A stretch of 43,303 nt of DNA from Flavobacteriales bacterium UBA7325 (GTDB lineage: Bacteria > Bacteroidota > Bacteroidia > Flavobacteriales_D > Crocinitomicaceae), in NCBI GenBank assembly GCA_002471375.1, contig DKPV01000004.1, forward strand, positions 653-43,955. Direction: 5' to 3'. The first letter of the stretch is position 1, and every line of letters begins with the position of its first letter. The position numbers and the translations under genes are program-made. Under the pieces are notes generated by a model. It searched no databases and was not told where the DNA came from. It saw only the letters and a list, made by a program, of their open reading frames with translations. Positions 34,139-43,164 of the stretch are shown one piece after another.

Positions 34139-35131
34139 ATGAGCATGAAGAATTTAATAGCTGCATTTCCAAGTAATATTACAGAAGCTCTGGAAATTGC
34201 ATCAAAAGTTACGATATCAAAATCTGAAGTAGAAATAAAGAACATTCTCATCTGCGGAATGGGCGGTTCAGGTATAGGTGGAAAATTGGTAGCAAAGTGG
34301 GTTGAGGATGAAATTAATGTTCCTGTAGCCTTTACTTCGGACTATGGGATACCTGGTTTTGTCTCAAAGCATACTTTAGTAATCGGCTCATCTTATTCAG
34401 GCAATACGGAAGAAACACTAAGTAGTGTTAGAGCTGCAATTGATAAAGGTGCTCGCTTAATCGGGGTTTGCTCTGGAGGTAAGATGAAAGAAATTTGTGA
34501 GTCCAATAACTTCGACGTGATCGTTGTTCCTGGAGGTAACCCACCTCGAACGGCTCTTGCATATTCGATTGTTCAATTGCTTCATGTTTTTAGTCAACTT
34601 GGTTTAACTTCATCAGAACGACTTGATGAGGTAGAAAAGGCGCGACAATTAATTGTATCAGACGAAAATGAAATTAATGAGATTGCAACCTCTCTAGCGT
34701 CATTTTTAAAAGGTAATGTTGGTATAATATACGGTACCACTTCATATGAACCAGTCCTAGTAAGAGCGCGTCAGCAGTTTAACGAGAATAGTAAATTGTT
34801 ATGTTGGCACCATTCCCTTCCAGAAATGAACCACAATGAACTTGTTGGATGGGGAGGGGGAGATGAGCGCTTTGCAACTGTGTTTATTGAGACTGAAGAT
34901 ATTCATAGAAGAAATAAGAAACGGATGGATATTTCGAGAGATGTAATCTCGAAGAAGTCCAATAAGGTTTTTGATCTTTTTGCAAAAGGGAACTCACGAA
35001 TTGAGCGATCAATATATCTTATTAATGTCGTGGATTGGGCTTCTCTATACCTTTCAGAAATGAAAGATGTTGATCCGATTGACATTGAAGTGATTGATTA
35101 TCTCAAGGATACTCTCTCAAAATTTGAATAA
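34139..35131 (+). CDS. bifunctional phosphoglucose/phosphomannose isomerase
   Basis: 330-residue SIS-fold isomerase that interconverts fructose-6-phosphate with glucose-6- or mannose-6-phosphate. The first SIS domain begins ILICGMGGSGIGGKLVAKWV. SSYSGNTEETLSSVRAAIDK is the phosphosugar-binding loop and PGGNPPRTALAYSIVQLL follows. The second SIS domain has HHSLPEMNHNELVGW with the catalytic His/Glu. Length is normal for the archaeal/bacterial bifunctional type. ATG at 34139 and the next ATG at 34145 are both possible starts. It leads an operon with lipB twelve bases behind. Confidence 0.9.
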   Translation: MSMKNLIAAFPSNITEALEIASKVTISKSEVEIKNILICGMGGSGIGGKLVAKWVEDEINVPVAFTSDYGIPGFVSKHTLVIGSSYSGNTEETLSSVRAAIDKGARLIGVCSGGKMKEICESNNFDVIVVPGGNPPRTALAYSIVQLLHVFSQLGLTSSERLDEVEKARQLIVSDENEINEIATSLASFLKGNVGIIYGTTSYEPVLVRARQQFNENSKLLCWHHSLPEMNHNELVGWGGGDERFATVFIETEDIHRRNKKRMDISRDVISKKSNKVFDLFAKGNSRIERSIYLINVVDWASLYLSEMKDVDPIDIEVIDYLKDTLSKFE

Positions 35132-35143
35132 TTCTAACTGAAT

Positions 35144-35842
35144 ATGGCAAAAGTAATTTTTGAAGATCTCGGTATCATTGATTACAAGGAAGCTTGGGAT
35201 TATCAGGAAAAATTATTTCGAAATACGGTTGACTTAAAAATCAAAATCCGAAAGGAGGAAAGCTCTGAAGAAACAAAGAACTATTTATTGTTTTGTCAGC
35301 ACCCACATGTCTATACGCTTGGTAAAAGTGGTTCTAAGGAGAATTTACTACTGAACACGGAAGGTCTTGCAGATAATGATGCAAGCTTCTACGAAATTAA
35401 TCGTGGAGGAGATATTACTTATCATGGACCTGGACAATTGGTAGGCTACCCTATTTTTGATCTGGAACATTTTTTCACAGATATCCACAAATACATGCGC
35501 TTCCTTGAAGAGGCTGTCATTCTTACCTTAAAAGACTATGGAATTGAAGGTGGACGCGTGGAAGGTCTAACCGGCGTTTGGTTGGATTGTGAAGGTTCAA
35601 ATCCCAGAAAGATTTGCGCTCTTGGCGTGAAGAGTTCGCGATGGGTAACTATGCATGGTATAGGGTTTAACGTTAATTCTGATCTCACTTATTTTTCACA
35701 CATTATTCCTTGTGGAATCCAAGATAAAACCGTAACTTCAATGCAACAGGAATTGGGGCGTAAACTTGACATGAATGAGGTTGCAACCAATCTAAAACAA
35801 AAACTGGCTGCTCAGTTCGGTTTTGATTATTCAGAAATATGA
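35144..35842 (+). CDS. lipB: lipoyl(octanoyl) transferase
   Basis: 232-residue octanoyl-ACP:protein transferase, which starts lipoic acid synthesis on E2 and GcvH proteins, including the SucB at the window's left edge. The signature RGGDITYHGPGQLVGYPI is intact. The catalytic lysine is Lys163 in ALGVKSSRW and the acyl-binding cysteine is Cys190 in IIPCGIQDKTV. It is slightly longer than Escherichia coli LipB. Its stop overlaps the next ATG by four bases (ATGA), so translation is coupled. Confidence 0.96.
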   Translation: MAKVIFEDLGIIDYKEAWDYQEKLFRNTVDLKIKIRKEESSEETKNYLLFCQHPHVYTLGKSGSKENLLLNTEGLADNDASFYEINRGGDITYHGPGQLVGYPIFDLEHFFTDIHKYMRFLEEAVILTLKDYGIEGGRVEGLTGVWLDCEGSNPRKICALGVKSSRWVTMHGIGFNVNSDLTYFSHIIPCGIQDKTVTSMQQELGRKLDMNEVATNLKQKLAAQFGFDYSEI

Positions 35843-37080
35843 AGCGAATATTAAAGAAAGTAGGGAAGTATTTATTGATCACAATTGTAGGATTATTAAT
35901 TACTATCAACCTCTTCATTCTACTTTCTGGTCGTTTCTACATGTACAAAGGAATTGCAAACACCTATTTGGTTGGGAAAACCGGACCGAGTATATATGAT
36001 CTCGATGTCTTTGCGTATTCTACCATTACGCCTACAGGAAAGGAGAAATGGGAGAAGCATAAAAAATATAACAAGCCTGTTATTTCCTCCGATATGCGCA
36101 CATATATTGAGGACCTAGACACCAAGGCATATCTTGTTTTTAAAGGAGACACGCTCGTTTACGAAGAATACTGGGACGATCATACTGATGAATCTGTCAG
36201 TAATTCATTTTCCGTCGCCAAAACTGTTGTTGCTCTGCTTGTTGGTATAGCAGTTGAAGAAGGAAAAATTGCCAGTTTAGATGAAAGTGCATCAGAATAT
36301 TTACCCCAATTTAAAGGCGGAGATTTAGAACAAATCACCATAAGACATTTACTCACAATGTCATCTGGTTTGGATTGGACTGAAAGTGGCAAGGATCCAT
36401 TGTCAGATAATGCAGAGTCCTACTATGGTTGGGGTTTGCGGGAACTTGTGATGAGTCAAGAATTAATTTCCAAGCCTGGTAAGGTATTTAAATACCAAAG
36501 TGGAAATACACAACTGCTTGCATTTATTGTTGAGAAAGCTACAGGTGAGGATCTCACGCAATATGCCAAGGATAAAATATGGGATAAAGTAGGAGCGACG
36601 AGCGAAGTTTACTGGAGTTTGGATGAAGAAGGGGGTGACGAAAAGGCATTCTGTTGTATCTATGCCACAGCAAGAGATTATGCCAGAATTGGTTCTCTCC
36701 TGTTGCATGAAGGTCGAGTAGGAAGTGAACAAGTGGTACCAAAATGGTTTTATGACGAAATGATTAAGCCTGCGAATCTTGGCACAGAATACGATATGCC
36801 CAATTACCAGTATGGATTACACATATGGACATACTTCGGAAATGCAAATCCAGTTTACTATTGCAGAGGTGTGAATGGTCAATATATTATTACTGTTCCG
36901 GAAGAAGATTTGATGATTGTGCGCCTAGGTTCCAGTCGAAAAGCTAAATTTGTGATACCGGATCATTTAAAAGATGATAAAGCATACGTCGAGCAGAATA
37001 AATACGAAGTAGGTCATAGTTTAGGTCTATTCCAGTACATTAAGCTAGGTAAATTATTGAAATCTCAAACGGAGTTATAG
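35839..37080 (+). CDS. serine hydrolase, class C beta-lactamase-like
   Basis: 413-residue beta-lactamase/penicillin-binding-protein-fold hydrolase. One N-terminal membrane helix (YLLITIVGLLITINLFILLSG) anchors it with the enzyme outside. The active-site SxxK is Ser125-Lys128 in SFSVAKTVVALLVG. Tyr219 in KYQSGNTQLL is the likely YxN-type base. ISIRHLLTMSSGLDW-like sequence (TIRHLLTMSSGLDWTESG) is typical. Such proteins are usually esterases or D-peptidases; resistance is not implied. Start overlaps lipB by four bases, and one base separates its stop from the next gene. Confidence 0.9.
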   Translation: MKRILKKVGKYLLITIVGLLITINLFILLSGRFYMYKGIANTYLVGKTGPSIYDLDVFAYSTITPTGKEKWEKHKKYNKPVISSDMRTYIEDLDTKAYLVFKGDTLVYEEYWDDHTDESVSNSFSVAKTVVALLVGIAVEEGKIASLDESASEYLPQFKGGDLEQITIRHLLTMSSGLDWTESGKDPLSDNAESYYGWGLRELVMSQELISKPGKVFKYQSGNTQLLAFIVEKATGEDLTQYAKDKIWDKVGATSEVYWSLDEEGGDEKAFCCIYATARDYARIGSLLLHEGRVGSEQVVPKWFYDEMIKPANLGTEYDMPNYQYGLHIWTYFGNANPVYYCRGVNGQYIITVPEEDLMIVRLGSSRKAKFVIPDHLKDDKAYVEQNKYEVGHSLGLFQYIKLGKLLKSQTEL

Positions 37081-37081
37081 A

Positions 37082-37492
37082 ATGCGAGAAGAACTTCTTG
37101 GGCCAAAGGTAGAAGATGTTGCCATGGCGATCGTACAGCAGTACAATGAAGAAAATGAAATTATCTATTATGCTTATTTGCTCAACCTCAGAGAAGATAT
37201 CATGGAGGGGATCATTGTTACGAGTAAAGGCTATGGACAGAATGTTGATTCAGGCCAAAGGGTAAAAACCTCAACACTGCGTCATAGTTTGGAAATCCTA
37301 CTTCCAAATGAGGCAGCAAAAATTGAACCCTTGATGGAGGAAGTGTTTGCTTTATCCAATGAATATTGGGTAAGTTTTTGGGTCAATGATCAACTCTTTG
37401 ATAAGAAATTTATTTTCCTTGCCGAATCTATCTCTGAAGAGAATATGAAGAAGATCCCATTACTAGGAGAGATAGGCGTTATGATTAAGTAG
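37082..37492 (+). CDS. conserved Bacteroidota protein of unknown function
   Basis: 136 residues with no signal peptide and no recognised domain name. The pattern MREELLGPKVEDVAMAIVQQ, then LREDIMEGIIVTSKGYGQN, LRHSLEIL and NEYWVSFWVNDQLFDKKFIF matches small proteins I recall across this phylum, sometimes mislabelled as tRNA synthetase subunits. The fold looks beta-rich. It starts one base after the serine hydrolase stop, so it is the end of the isomerase-lipB operon. Function unknown. Confidence 0.75.
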   Translation: MREELLGPKVEDVAMAIVQQYNEENEIIYYAYLLNLREDIMEGIIVTSKGYGQNVDSGQRVKTSTLRHSLEILLPNEAAKIEPLMEEVFALSNEYWVSFWVNDQLFDKKFIFLAESISEENMKKIPLLGEIGVMIK

Positions 37493-37569
37493 AACGGGCG
37501 AATGAGGCCTTCTTCACATTAAGCAGCTAGTCCATTCATTTCGTTAGACTCCTGTTTCTACGGCTTTTG

Positions 37570-37577
37570 TATATTTG
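37570..37577 (+). promoter_or_regulatory. -7 element before the lipoprotein gene
   Basis: TATATTTG, about 30 bases before the ATG at 37608. The -33 position is only weakly matched. Confidence 0.35.
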
Positions 37578-37607
37578 TAGCAAGTATTCAAAGGCAATCA
37601 AAAATTG

Positions 37608-38219
37608 ATGCAAATGATGAAATCATTGCTAACTAAAAGTATTCTTGCGCTTTCCCTTATAGGGTGTATGTTTTGGATCACGGGATGTGAAGAAGATCCT
37701 GTTACAAATGACACTGACGGAATAGTTGTGGATGATGATTATTATGAATTCCAAGATTTCATACTAAGCGATTATGATATTCCTGCTGTAATTTCATTGC
37801 CAGATGAAACAGCAAACATTGGAGCATCAACTCGTCCGGAAGTATTACATGCAGAATCTTTCAAGTGGGAAATCAACGTAGGGACCAACTTTAAACTCTT
37901 AATTGAGGACTTCGGAAGTATCGAAGGACTCGTGAAAGAAGAAAAAGCAAGGTTAGAAGATCAAAAGAAGTTTTTCAAGATCCGTTATTTGATGGATGAG
38001 AAAGATATGATTTTGTATGAGCGTACATTGATTGTTGCTGGCACTGATGATGCATCTTCTTCTGTTGGTGTAGAGCACAAAACATACCATGTTTACGGTC
38101 AAAAGAAAATTGACAATGTAATTTACGGATTACAGTCTCCGCAGGATGGATGTGAAAAAGTCATCATTGAGTTTATGGCAAAATCAATCAAGTCATTTAA
38201 AGAGAGAGGAAAGGCCTAA
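37608..38219 (+). CDS. lipoprotein of unknown function
   Basis: 203 residues from ATG 37608 (a TTG three bases earlier and an ATG at 37617 are alternatives). Lipobox cysteine is most likely Cys27 (FWITGC), preceded by another Cys at 20. The residues after it are acidic (EEDPVTNDTDG), which resembles surface-export signals of Bacteroidota lipoproteins. The rest is mixed alpha/beta with DETANIGASTRPEVLHAESFKWEIN and YERTLIVAGTDDASSS. No domain was recognised. It precedes mrp by 41 bases. Confidence 0.72.
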   Translation: MQMMKSLLTKSILALSLIGCMFWITGCEEDPVTNDTDGIVVDDDYYEFQDFILSDYDIPAVISLPDETANIGASTRPEVLHAESFKWEINVGTNFKLLIEDFGSIEGLVKEEKARLEDQKKFFKIRYLMDEKDMILYERTLIVAGTDDASSSVGVEHKTYHVYGQKKIDNVIYGLQSPQDGCEKVIIEFMAKSIKSFKERGKA

Positions 38220-38260
38220 GCTAACTCCTTTCGTTGGGCAATCGCCCGAACTTATTATAC

Positions 38261-39331
38261 ATGGAAATTACTCGCGAAAATGTCCTCGAAGTATTGGGGT
38301 CAATCTTAGAACCAGATTTAAAGAAAGACTTGGTATCTGCAAATTTAGTTGAAGACTTAACAGTTGAGGGGAACAAAATCTCATTAAAAGTCTTCGTTAC
38401 AAATCCCGCAATGCATGCCAAAAAACGGATGCAGGAAGCGATCGACTTTAACCTGAAAAACAAGTTAGGGGACGACATCGAAATTGAGGCTTCAGTTCAA
38501 GGATTACCTGCTGACGCTAAAAAATCTCAACGGAAAATACTACCAGAAGTAAAAAATATTGTAGCAATTTCCTCAGGTAAAGGAGGGGTCGGTAAATCAA
38601 CGGTTACAGCTAATATTGCCGGAGGATTGGCAAAAGCAGGATACAAAGTAGGAATTGTGGATGCCGACATTTATGGTCCATCAATCCCAACGATGTTCGA
38701 TGTGGTAAATGATCGTCCAACGATGCTCGATATTGATGGAATTCCTAAGATCAATCCAGTTCTAAGCTATGGGATAAAAATTCTTTCAATAGGTTTCTTT
38801 ACAGAGCAAGATAATGCTGTTGTCTGGCGAGGGCCAATGGCCGCCAAGGCAATGACCCAAATGTTTACAGATGCTTATTGGGGGAAGCTAGATTATTTAT
38901 TAATTGATCTTCCACCGGGAACCGGTGATATTCATTTATCATTAGTTCAAACCGTTCCATTGGATGGTGCGGTTATTGTGAGCACTCCTCAAGAGGTTGC
39001 TTTAGCAGATGCTCGTCGTGGTGTCAATATGTTTAAACTGGACACAATCAATGTTCCCGTTGTAGGAATAGTGGAGAATATGGCATGGTTTACGCCAGAA
39101 GAACTTCCTGAGAATAAATACTATATTTTCGGTCGAGATGGCGCGAAGAACTTGGCCCATGGTATGGAGGTTCCATTTTTGGGACATATTCCATTAGTTC
39201 AAGGAGTGAGAGAAGCTGGTGACATAGGAAAGCCAGCTGTATTTCAGGAAAACACGCCAATATCAAAGGCATTTGAAGAATTAGTTAGTACTTTTGTGAA
39301 GGAAGTTGAGTCCATTCAGGACAAAAAATAA
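38261..39331 (+). CDS. mrp: Mrp/NBP35 family iron-sulfur carrier ATPase
   Basis: 356-residue P-loop protein that carries iron-sulfur clusters to apoproteins. The N-terminal MIP18 (DUF59) domain (LGSILEPDLKKDLVSANLVE) precedes the deviant Walker A SGKGGVGKST at about 105-114. DADIYGPSIPTM and WGKLDYLLIDLPPGTGDIHL are the family switch regions. The ATG at 38261 is preferred because MEITRENVLEVLGS starts the DUF59 domain; an upstream TTG adds nine residues. The NifU-C gene follows ten bases after its stop. Confidence 0.95.
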   Translation: MEITRENVLEVLGSILEPDLKKDLVSANLVEDLTVEGNKISLKVFVTNPAMHAKKRMQEAIDFNLKNKLGDDIEIEASVQGLPADAKKSQRKILPEVKNIVAISSGKGGVGKSTVTANIAGGLAKAGYKVGIVDADIYGPSIPTMFDVVNDRPTMLDIDGIPKINPVLSYGIKILSIGFFTEQDNAVVWRGPMAAKAMTQMFTDAYWGKLDYLLIDLPPGTGDIHLSLVQTVPLDGAVIVSTPQEVALADARRGVNMFKLDTINVPVVGIVENMAWFTPEELPENKYYIFGRDGAKNLAHGMEVPFLGHIPLVQGVREAGDIGKPAVFQENTPISKAFEELVSTFVKEVESIQDKK

Positions 39332-39341
39332 AGCCGATCTT

Positions 39342-39596
39342 ATGGACAAGCAAAGCATCGAAGTCAAAGTATTAGGAGCAATGGAGCAGTTGCGCCCATT
39401 TCTGCATGCAGATGGCGGTGATATGGAGTTCGTTGAAATTAAAGATGATGGAACGGTTTTAGTCCGCTTATTAGGTGCATGCAGTGATTGTTCGATGTCG
39501 CTTATGACACTTAAGGCAGGCTTAGAAGAAGCTGTCAAGAAAGTTGCTCCTGAGGTAAAGGCGGTAATTGCAGTTGATCAATCAACAACGGCTTAA
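39342..39596 (+). CDS. NifU C-terminal domain protein (Fe-S scaffold)
   Basis: 84-residue NifU-like scaffold. The CxxC cluster site is Cys47-Cys50 in LLGACSDCSMSLMTLKAGLE, and RPFLHADGGDMEFVEIKDDG is the conserved first half. The ATG at 39342 gives the normal domain start; the frame opens earlier inside mrp without a better start. It sits ten bases after mrp, so scaffold and carrier are probably made together. Confidence 0.94.
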   Translation: MDKQSIEVKVLGAMEQLRPFLHADGGDMEFVEIKDDGTVLVRLLGACSDCSMSLMTLKAGLEEAVKKVAPEVKAVIAVDQSTTA

Positions 39597-39653
39597 ACAC
39601 CAATCGATTTCTCGCTAGGTTAATCAATCAACTACCTATCTATCATGACGTGC

Positions 39654-40532
39654 TTACACCTTGAATAGAAAGCGCTTTAATTCTTTGTCGCCTTCCATAA
39701 CCTTGACCATGTAATCTCCGATTTCCCAACCTTTCACACGAACACTAAATTCCATAGTTACGTTTGCTGATTTTCTCGGTTGGGACGTATTGCTTCGGTA
39801 AAGCATGGTGCCATCTGCATCGCATATCTCCTCATGAATTGGAGTTACTCCATCTGAAGGAAATTTCAGTTCACCCCGGATAATTACTGTTTCTGAATTA
39901 ATATTTCCACGCTCATCAACTTGATAATTCTGTGGGGAAGTATACCACGTGTTCTCTTTCCCCGTTAACTTTGCAACGTATTGACGAAAGTCTTTGGTCA
40001 CCTTGTCACTAGCTTGAATGTTAGATATTGCCTTCCCATCAGTTATAGCCCATACAGCGTCCTGGTAGGCCATCTTACTGATTTTTTTACCTTTCATGTA
40101 GGCAATCATTTGATTTAATTTCTTGTTTGTTGTTTTGGACAGTGTAAAATCACTATCGGAACTCGGACATCCATCTGAAGATTCGGAACAAAAGGCGGCG
40201 ATTGTTATGTTTCCTGCGCCATTTGGAGCAAGAACGATAAAATCCTCTTCTAGTTGAACCAAAGTCTGTTCACCATTATCTGCTGGCATATAGGCGGATC
40301 CTGCGGGAATATTTACTTTGAGTTCTTTACCGGTATTGTTAGTCACTTTAAGTTTGACCGACTTACCACTATACTTACCATTTGAGATAATGTCTGCAGA
40401 TATTTGCTTGGAACGCAGAGCGTCTTTCAAATTTACATCTTCTGTTGTTTCACTACGTTCTACAAATGAGAGGATTAAAAAGAGTGCAGACACTACAATG
40501 ACTGCTTTTGGGAGGAGAGATTTCATTTTCAT
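39654..40532 (-). CDS. secreted protein of unknown function
   Basis: 292 residues from the ATG at 40532, chosen because it leaves a good signal peptide (MKMKSLLPKAVIVVSALFLILSF); the longer frame adds 31 residues. The mature part looks like two beta-sandwich regions around a helical middle: KLKVTNNTGKELKVNIPAGS at the front, NKKLNQMIAYMKGKKISKMA in the centre, and VTMEFSVRVKGWEIGDYMVK at the end. A Cys pair (FCSESSDGCP) could form a disulfide. No family was recognised. It lies 3' of sodA on the same strand, beyond a terminator. Confidence 0.7.
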   Translation of the reverse strand: MKMKSLLPKAVIVVSALFLILSFVERSETTEDVNLKDALRSKQISADIISNGKYSGKSVKLKVTNNTGKELKVNIPAGSAYMPADNGEQTLVQLEEDFIVLAPNGAGNITIAAFCSESSDGCPSSDSDFTLSKTTNKKLNQMIAYMKGKKISKMAYQDAVWAITDGKAISNIQASDKVTKDFRQYVAKLTGKENTWYTSPQNYQVDERGNINSETVIIRGELKFPSDGVTPIHEEICDADGTMLYRSNTSQPRKSANVTMEFSVRVKGWEIGDYMVKVMEGDKELKRFLFKV

Positions 40533-40612
40533 ACTGTAGGGTTTATTATCATAACAGTTACCTCTATTTTTCGTTACGTATTTATCTCCCAATCTATTTA
40601 TTATGAACAAAA

Positions 40613-40637
40613 AAAGCACGCTCAATGAGCGTGCTTT
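40613..40637 (-). terminator. terminator after the superoxide dismutase gene
   Basis: A near-perfect stem on both strands: AAAAGCACGCTCA and its complement TGAGCGTGCTTTT around a three-base centre (about 40612-40638). It lies 21 bases after the sod stop. On the minus strand a T-run follows. Confidence 0.85.
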
Positions 40638-40658
40638 TAAATAAAATTGATTTAATTT

Positions 40659-41258
40659 CTAATTCGCAGCTGCAAAGTTAGCTGAAACTTTATCCCAATT
40701 AATAACGCTAAAAAAGGCGTTGATGTAATCTGGACGACGGTTTTGATAGTTAAGGTAGTATGCATGCTCCCAAACATCCAACCCTAGGATTGGCGATCCT
40801 CCGCATTCACCAACCATCAATGGGTTATCTTGATTTGCCGTAGAACACACTTCTAATTTTCCATCGTTCACGCAAAGCCAAGCCCATCCAGAACCGAATC
40901 TAGTTGCGGCAGCTTTTGAGAATGCTTCTTTAAATGCATCGAAAGATCCGAATGCAGCATCAATAGCGTCAGCAAAGTCTCCAGAAGGTTGACCTCCTCC
41001 GTTTGGACTCATTACAGACCAAAAGAGACTATGATTCCAAAATCCTCCACCGTTATTTCTAACCGCTGGTGAATCTTTACATGCCCCTAGGATCTCTTCA
41101 ATGCTCATGTTAGCAAATTCAGTTCCTTCAACCGCAGCATTTAATTTGCTTGTATATCCTGCGTGGTGCTTTGAATGATGAATTTCCATCGTTCTTGCAT
41201 CAATATGTGGTTCTAGTGCGTCGTACGCGTAATCTAGTTGTGGTAACTCGAAAGCCAT
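40659..41258 (-). CDS. sodA: superoxide dismutase, Mn-type by sequence
   Basis: 199-residue Fe/Mn superoxide dismutase that removes superoxide in the cytoplasm. Metal ligands are His27, His76 (FWNHSLF), and Asp and His in DVWEHAYYLNY. The glycine stretch NNGGGFWNH and the Gln in STANQDNPL indicate the manganese branch, although cambialistic use is common in this phylum. ATG at 41258 gives MAFELPQLDYAYDALEPHID; ten further upstream codons are not family-like. TATTTTTG lies 27 bases upstream. Confidence 0.96.
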   Translation of the reverse strand: MAFELPQLDYAYDALEPHIDARTMEIHHSKHHAGYTSKLNAAVEGTEFANMSIEEILGACKDSPAVRNNGGGFWNHSLFWSVMSPNGGGQPSGDFADAIDAAFGSFDAFKEAFSKAAATRFGSGWAWLCVNDGKLEVCSTANQDNPLMVGECGGSPILGLDVWEHAYYLNYQNRRPDYINAFFSVINWDKVSANFAAAN

Positions 41259-41285
41259 AATATATCTATTTAAAATGATTATGTC

Positions 41286-41293
41286 CAAAAATA
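41286..41293 (-). promoter_or_regulatory. -7 element of the superoxide dismutase gene
   Basis: TATTTTTG on the minus strand, 27 bases before the ATG. A TTG exists upstream but at a non-ideal spacing. Confidence 0.4.
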
Positions 41294-41382
41294 CAAATTC
41301 GGCTTGACAATTTGAAGTTCAAACCGCTATAAAGAAGAATCATTCTAAATTCCGTATCTTGGGACTAATTAACTAGAAAACT

Positions 41383-43101
41383 ATGAAGCAACTATTACTA
41401 ATTCTATGCATGATTCCTGTTTTTGGGATGACGCAAGTCTGCACTATTGATTACTCACAGACAACCCCAGGGATTTATCCAGATACGATGCCAACGGGAT
41501 ATGTTGGCGCAGCATATAATGAAGACATTACATTTGTGATGCCACTAGATACTAGTGGGTTTCCCTTTTTGAACTTCCATATATTGTCTATTGCATTGCC
41601 TGTCGGTTTGACTTGGGAGTGTAATAATTCGGCATCTAATTGTGATTATGATCCTGCTGTTAGCCAGTACGGTTGTGTTAATATTCAAGGTACACCACTC
41701 TTAGCGGGTCAATATCAGGTCGATGTTACTGTGATCGCTGACTTGTCTATAGCATCTGGGTTACCATCATCATTTTCTGTCTTCTTGGAGATTTTACCTA
41801 GCAACGTACCTGTCTCGAATACTGGTTTCAGTATGGTGGGTGCTACTGGTTGTTTCCCACAAACAGTTGACTTTGCAAACAATAACCCTGGACTGCTCGC
41901 ATATACATGGGATTTTGGAAACGGAAATTATTCTTCTGCCGAGAATCCTTCACCTCAAATTTATTCAACTCCTGGAGATTATATTGTGAATTATCAAGCT
42001 TGGGATAATTTAGATACTTTGGATGTTTATACCCTAACCAACGTGACAATACAAAGTATGTCGAATTATGGAGGAGGTTTCCCGGCGTTCGAGAATCCTG
42101 ACCCCTATTTTATTATTTATGAAAATGCAGCAGTCTATAATCAATCTGGGGTGTATGCAGACACCTTCCTACCAGTAGGTTGGAATACCTCTATTTTGTT
42201 GGATCCATTACAGTCCTATACGATCGAGATATGGGAATCTGACGCTGGTGAGATAGGCTTTGGGGCAGATGACTTCATGGGGTCCGCACCTTTAAGCTTG
42301 AGTGGGTGCATAGGTTGCGCTGTTGGAACATCAGTTATAGATTACACTGTTTCATATCAACAAATTCTTCCTACGCCATCGGTGATATCTGTCGATACTG
42401 TGCACGTGAATGGTTATCCAATAGCTCCATCCGTAACTTGGGATTCAATTCCGCATACTGTATGGGTTAACGATATGGGCTATTCGTATCAATGGTACTT
42501 TAATGGCAGTCCAATTGCTGGTGCAACAGACACTTCTCATGTCGTCATGAATTCTGGCGAGTATTATATAGTAGCAGTCAATGCTAGTGGTTGCGTTGCG
42601 TTTTCTGATACAGCCATGGCTATCTTTTGTGATCCAGCGTACATTCCTAATGTGCAGGTGAATGGTGACAGTAACCTAATAGTTACTGACCCAATTGGCG
42701 ATATTCAGTGGTATGTCAACGGAGTAGCTATTCCTAATGACACTCTTCAAGTGTGTGTGCCAGGAATTGCCGGTACTTATCATGTGGAAGTCATGGATGA
42801 TTTTGGTTGCGTGTATGCTTCTACGGATCAAAACGTAACTGTCGGATTTGAAGCTATTTCAAATCTAGATTGGAATATTTATCCTAATCCTGCCAACAAT
42901 GAACTTATGGTCGAAATTGAATCCGATGAGGTAAGTTCGATTGACATTCTTGATTTAGCAGGACGGATCTTAATTTCGAGATATTTAGATAAGAAAGGAA
43001 CAAATGTTATCAACCTTTCTCAAATAATTGATGGAACCTACATTGTACGTGTGAACACGAACAGCAATAGCTTCACAAAGAAGTTAATCGTTCATAAATA
43101 G
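41383..43101 (+). CDS. PKD-domain cell-surface protein with T9SS type A sorting domain
   Basis: 572-residue secreted protein. A signal peptide (MKQLLLILCMIPVFGMTQVC) is followed by an unassigned beta-rich region, and a PKD domain at about 155-225 (TVDFANNNPGLLAYTWDFGNG...STPGDYIVNYQAWD). Two later repeats have SYQWYFNGSPIAGATDTSHV and DIQWYVNGVAIPNDTLQVCV, Ig-like or PKD-like. The last 80 residues are a T9SS sorting domain (NLDWNIYPNPANNELMVEIE...YIVRVNTNSNSFTKKLIVHK). It is probably surface-anchored, perhaps an adhesin, with no catalytic motif. Confidence 0.88.
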   Translation: MKQLLLILCMIPVFGMTQVCTIDYSQTTPGIYPDTMPTGYVGAAYNEDITFVMPLDTSGFPFLNFHILSIALPVGLTWECNNSASNCDYDPAVSQYGCVNIQGTPLLAGQYQVDVTVIADLSIASGLPSSFSVFLEILPSNVPVSNTGFSMVGATGCFPQTVDFANNNPGLLAYTWDFGNGNYSSAENPSPQIYSTPGDYIVNYQAWDNLDTLDVYTLTNVTIQSMSNYGGGFPAFENPDPYFIIYENAAVYNQSGVYADTFLPVGWNTSILLDPLQSYTIEIWESDAGEIGFGADDFMGSAPLSLSGCIGCAVGTSVIDYTVSYQQILPTPSVISVDTVHVNGYPIAPSVTWDSIPHTVWVNDMGYSYQWYFNGSPIAGATDTSHVVMNSGEYYIVAVNASGCVAFSDTAMAIFCDPAYIPNVQVNGDSNLIVTDPIGDIQWYVNGVAIPNDTLQVCVPGIAGTYHVEVMDDFGCVYASTDQNVTVGFEAISNLDWNIYPNPANNELMVEIESDEVSSIDILDLAGRILISRYLDKKGTNVINLSQIIDGTYIVRVNTNSNSFTKKLIVHK

Positions 43102-43164
43102 CGTTAAAATGATTAAAATAGTCTAAAGAATTCGTAATTTAGAGAAACTATAAATCAGAACGAC

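Noticed and set aside
39654..40625. Longer start (31 extra residues) for the secreted protein
   Set aside because: The extra residues overlap the sod terminator hairpin and precede a good signal peptide.
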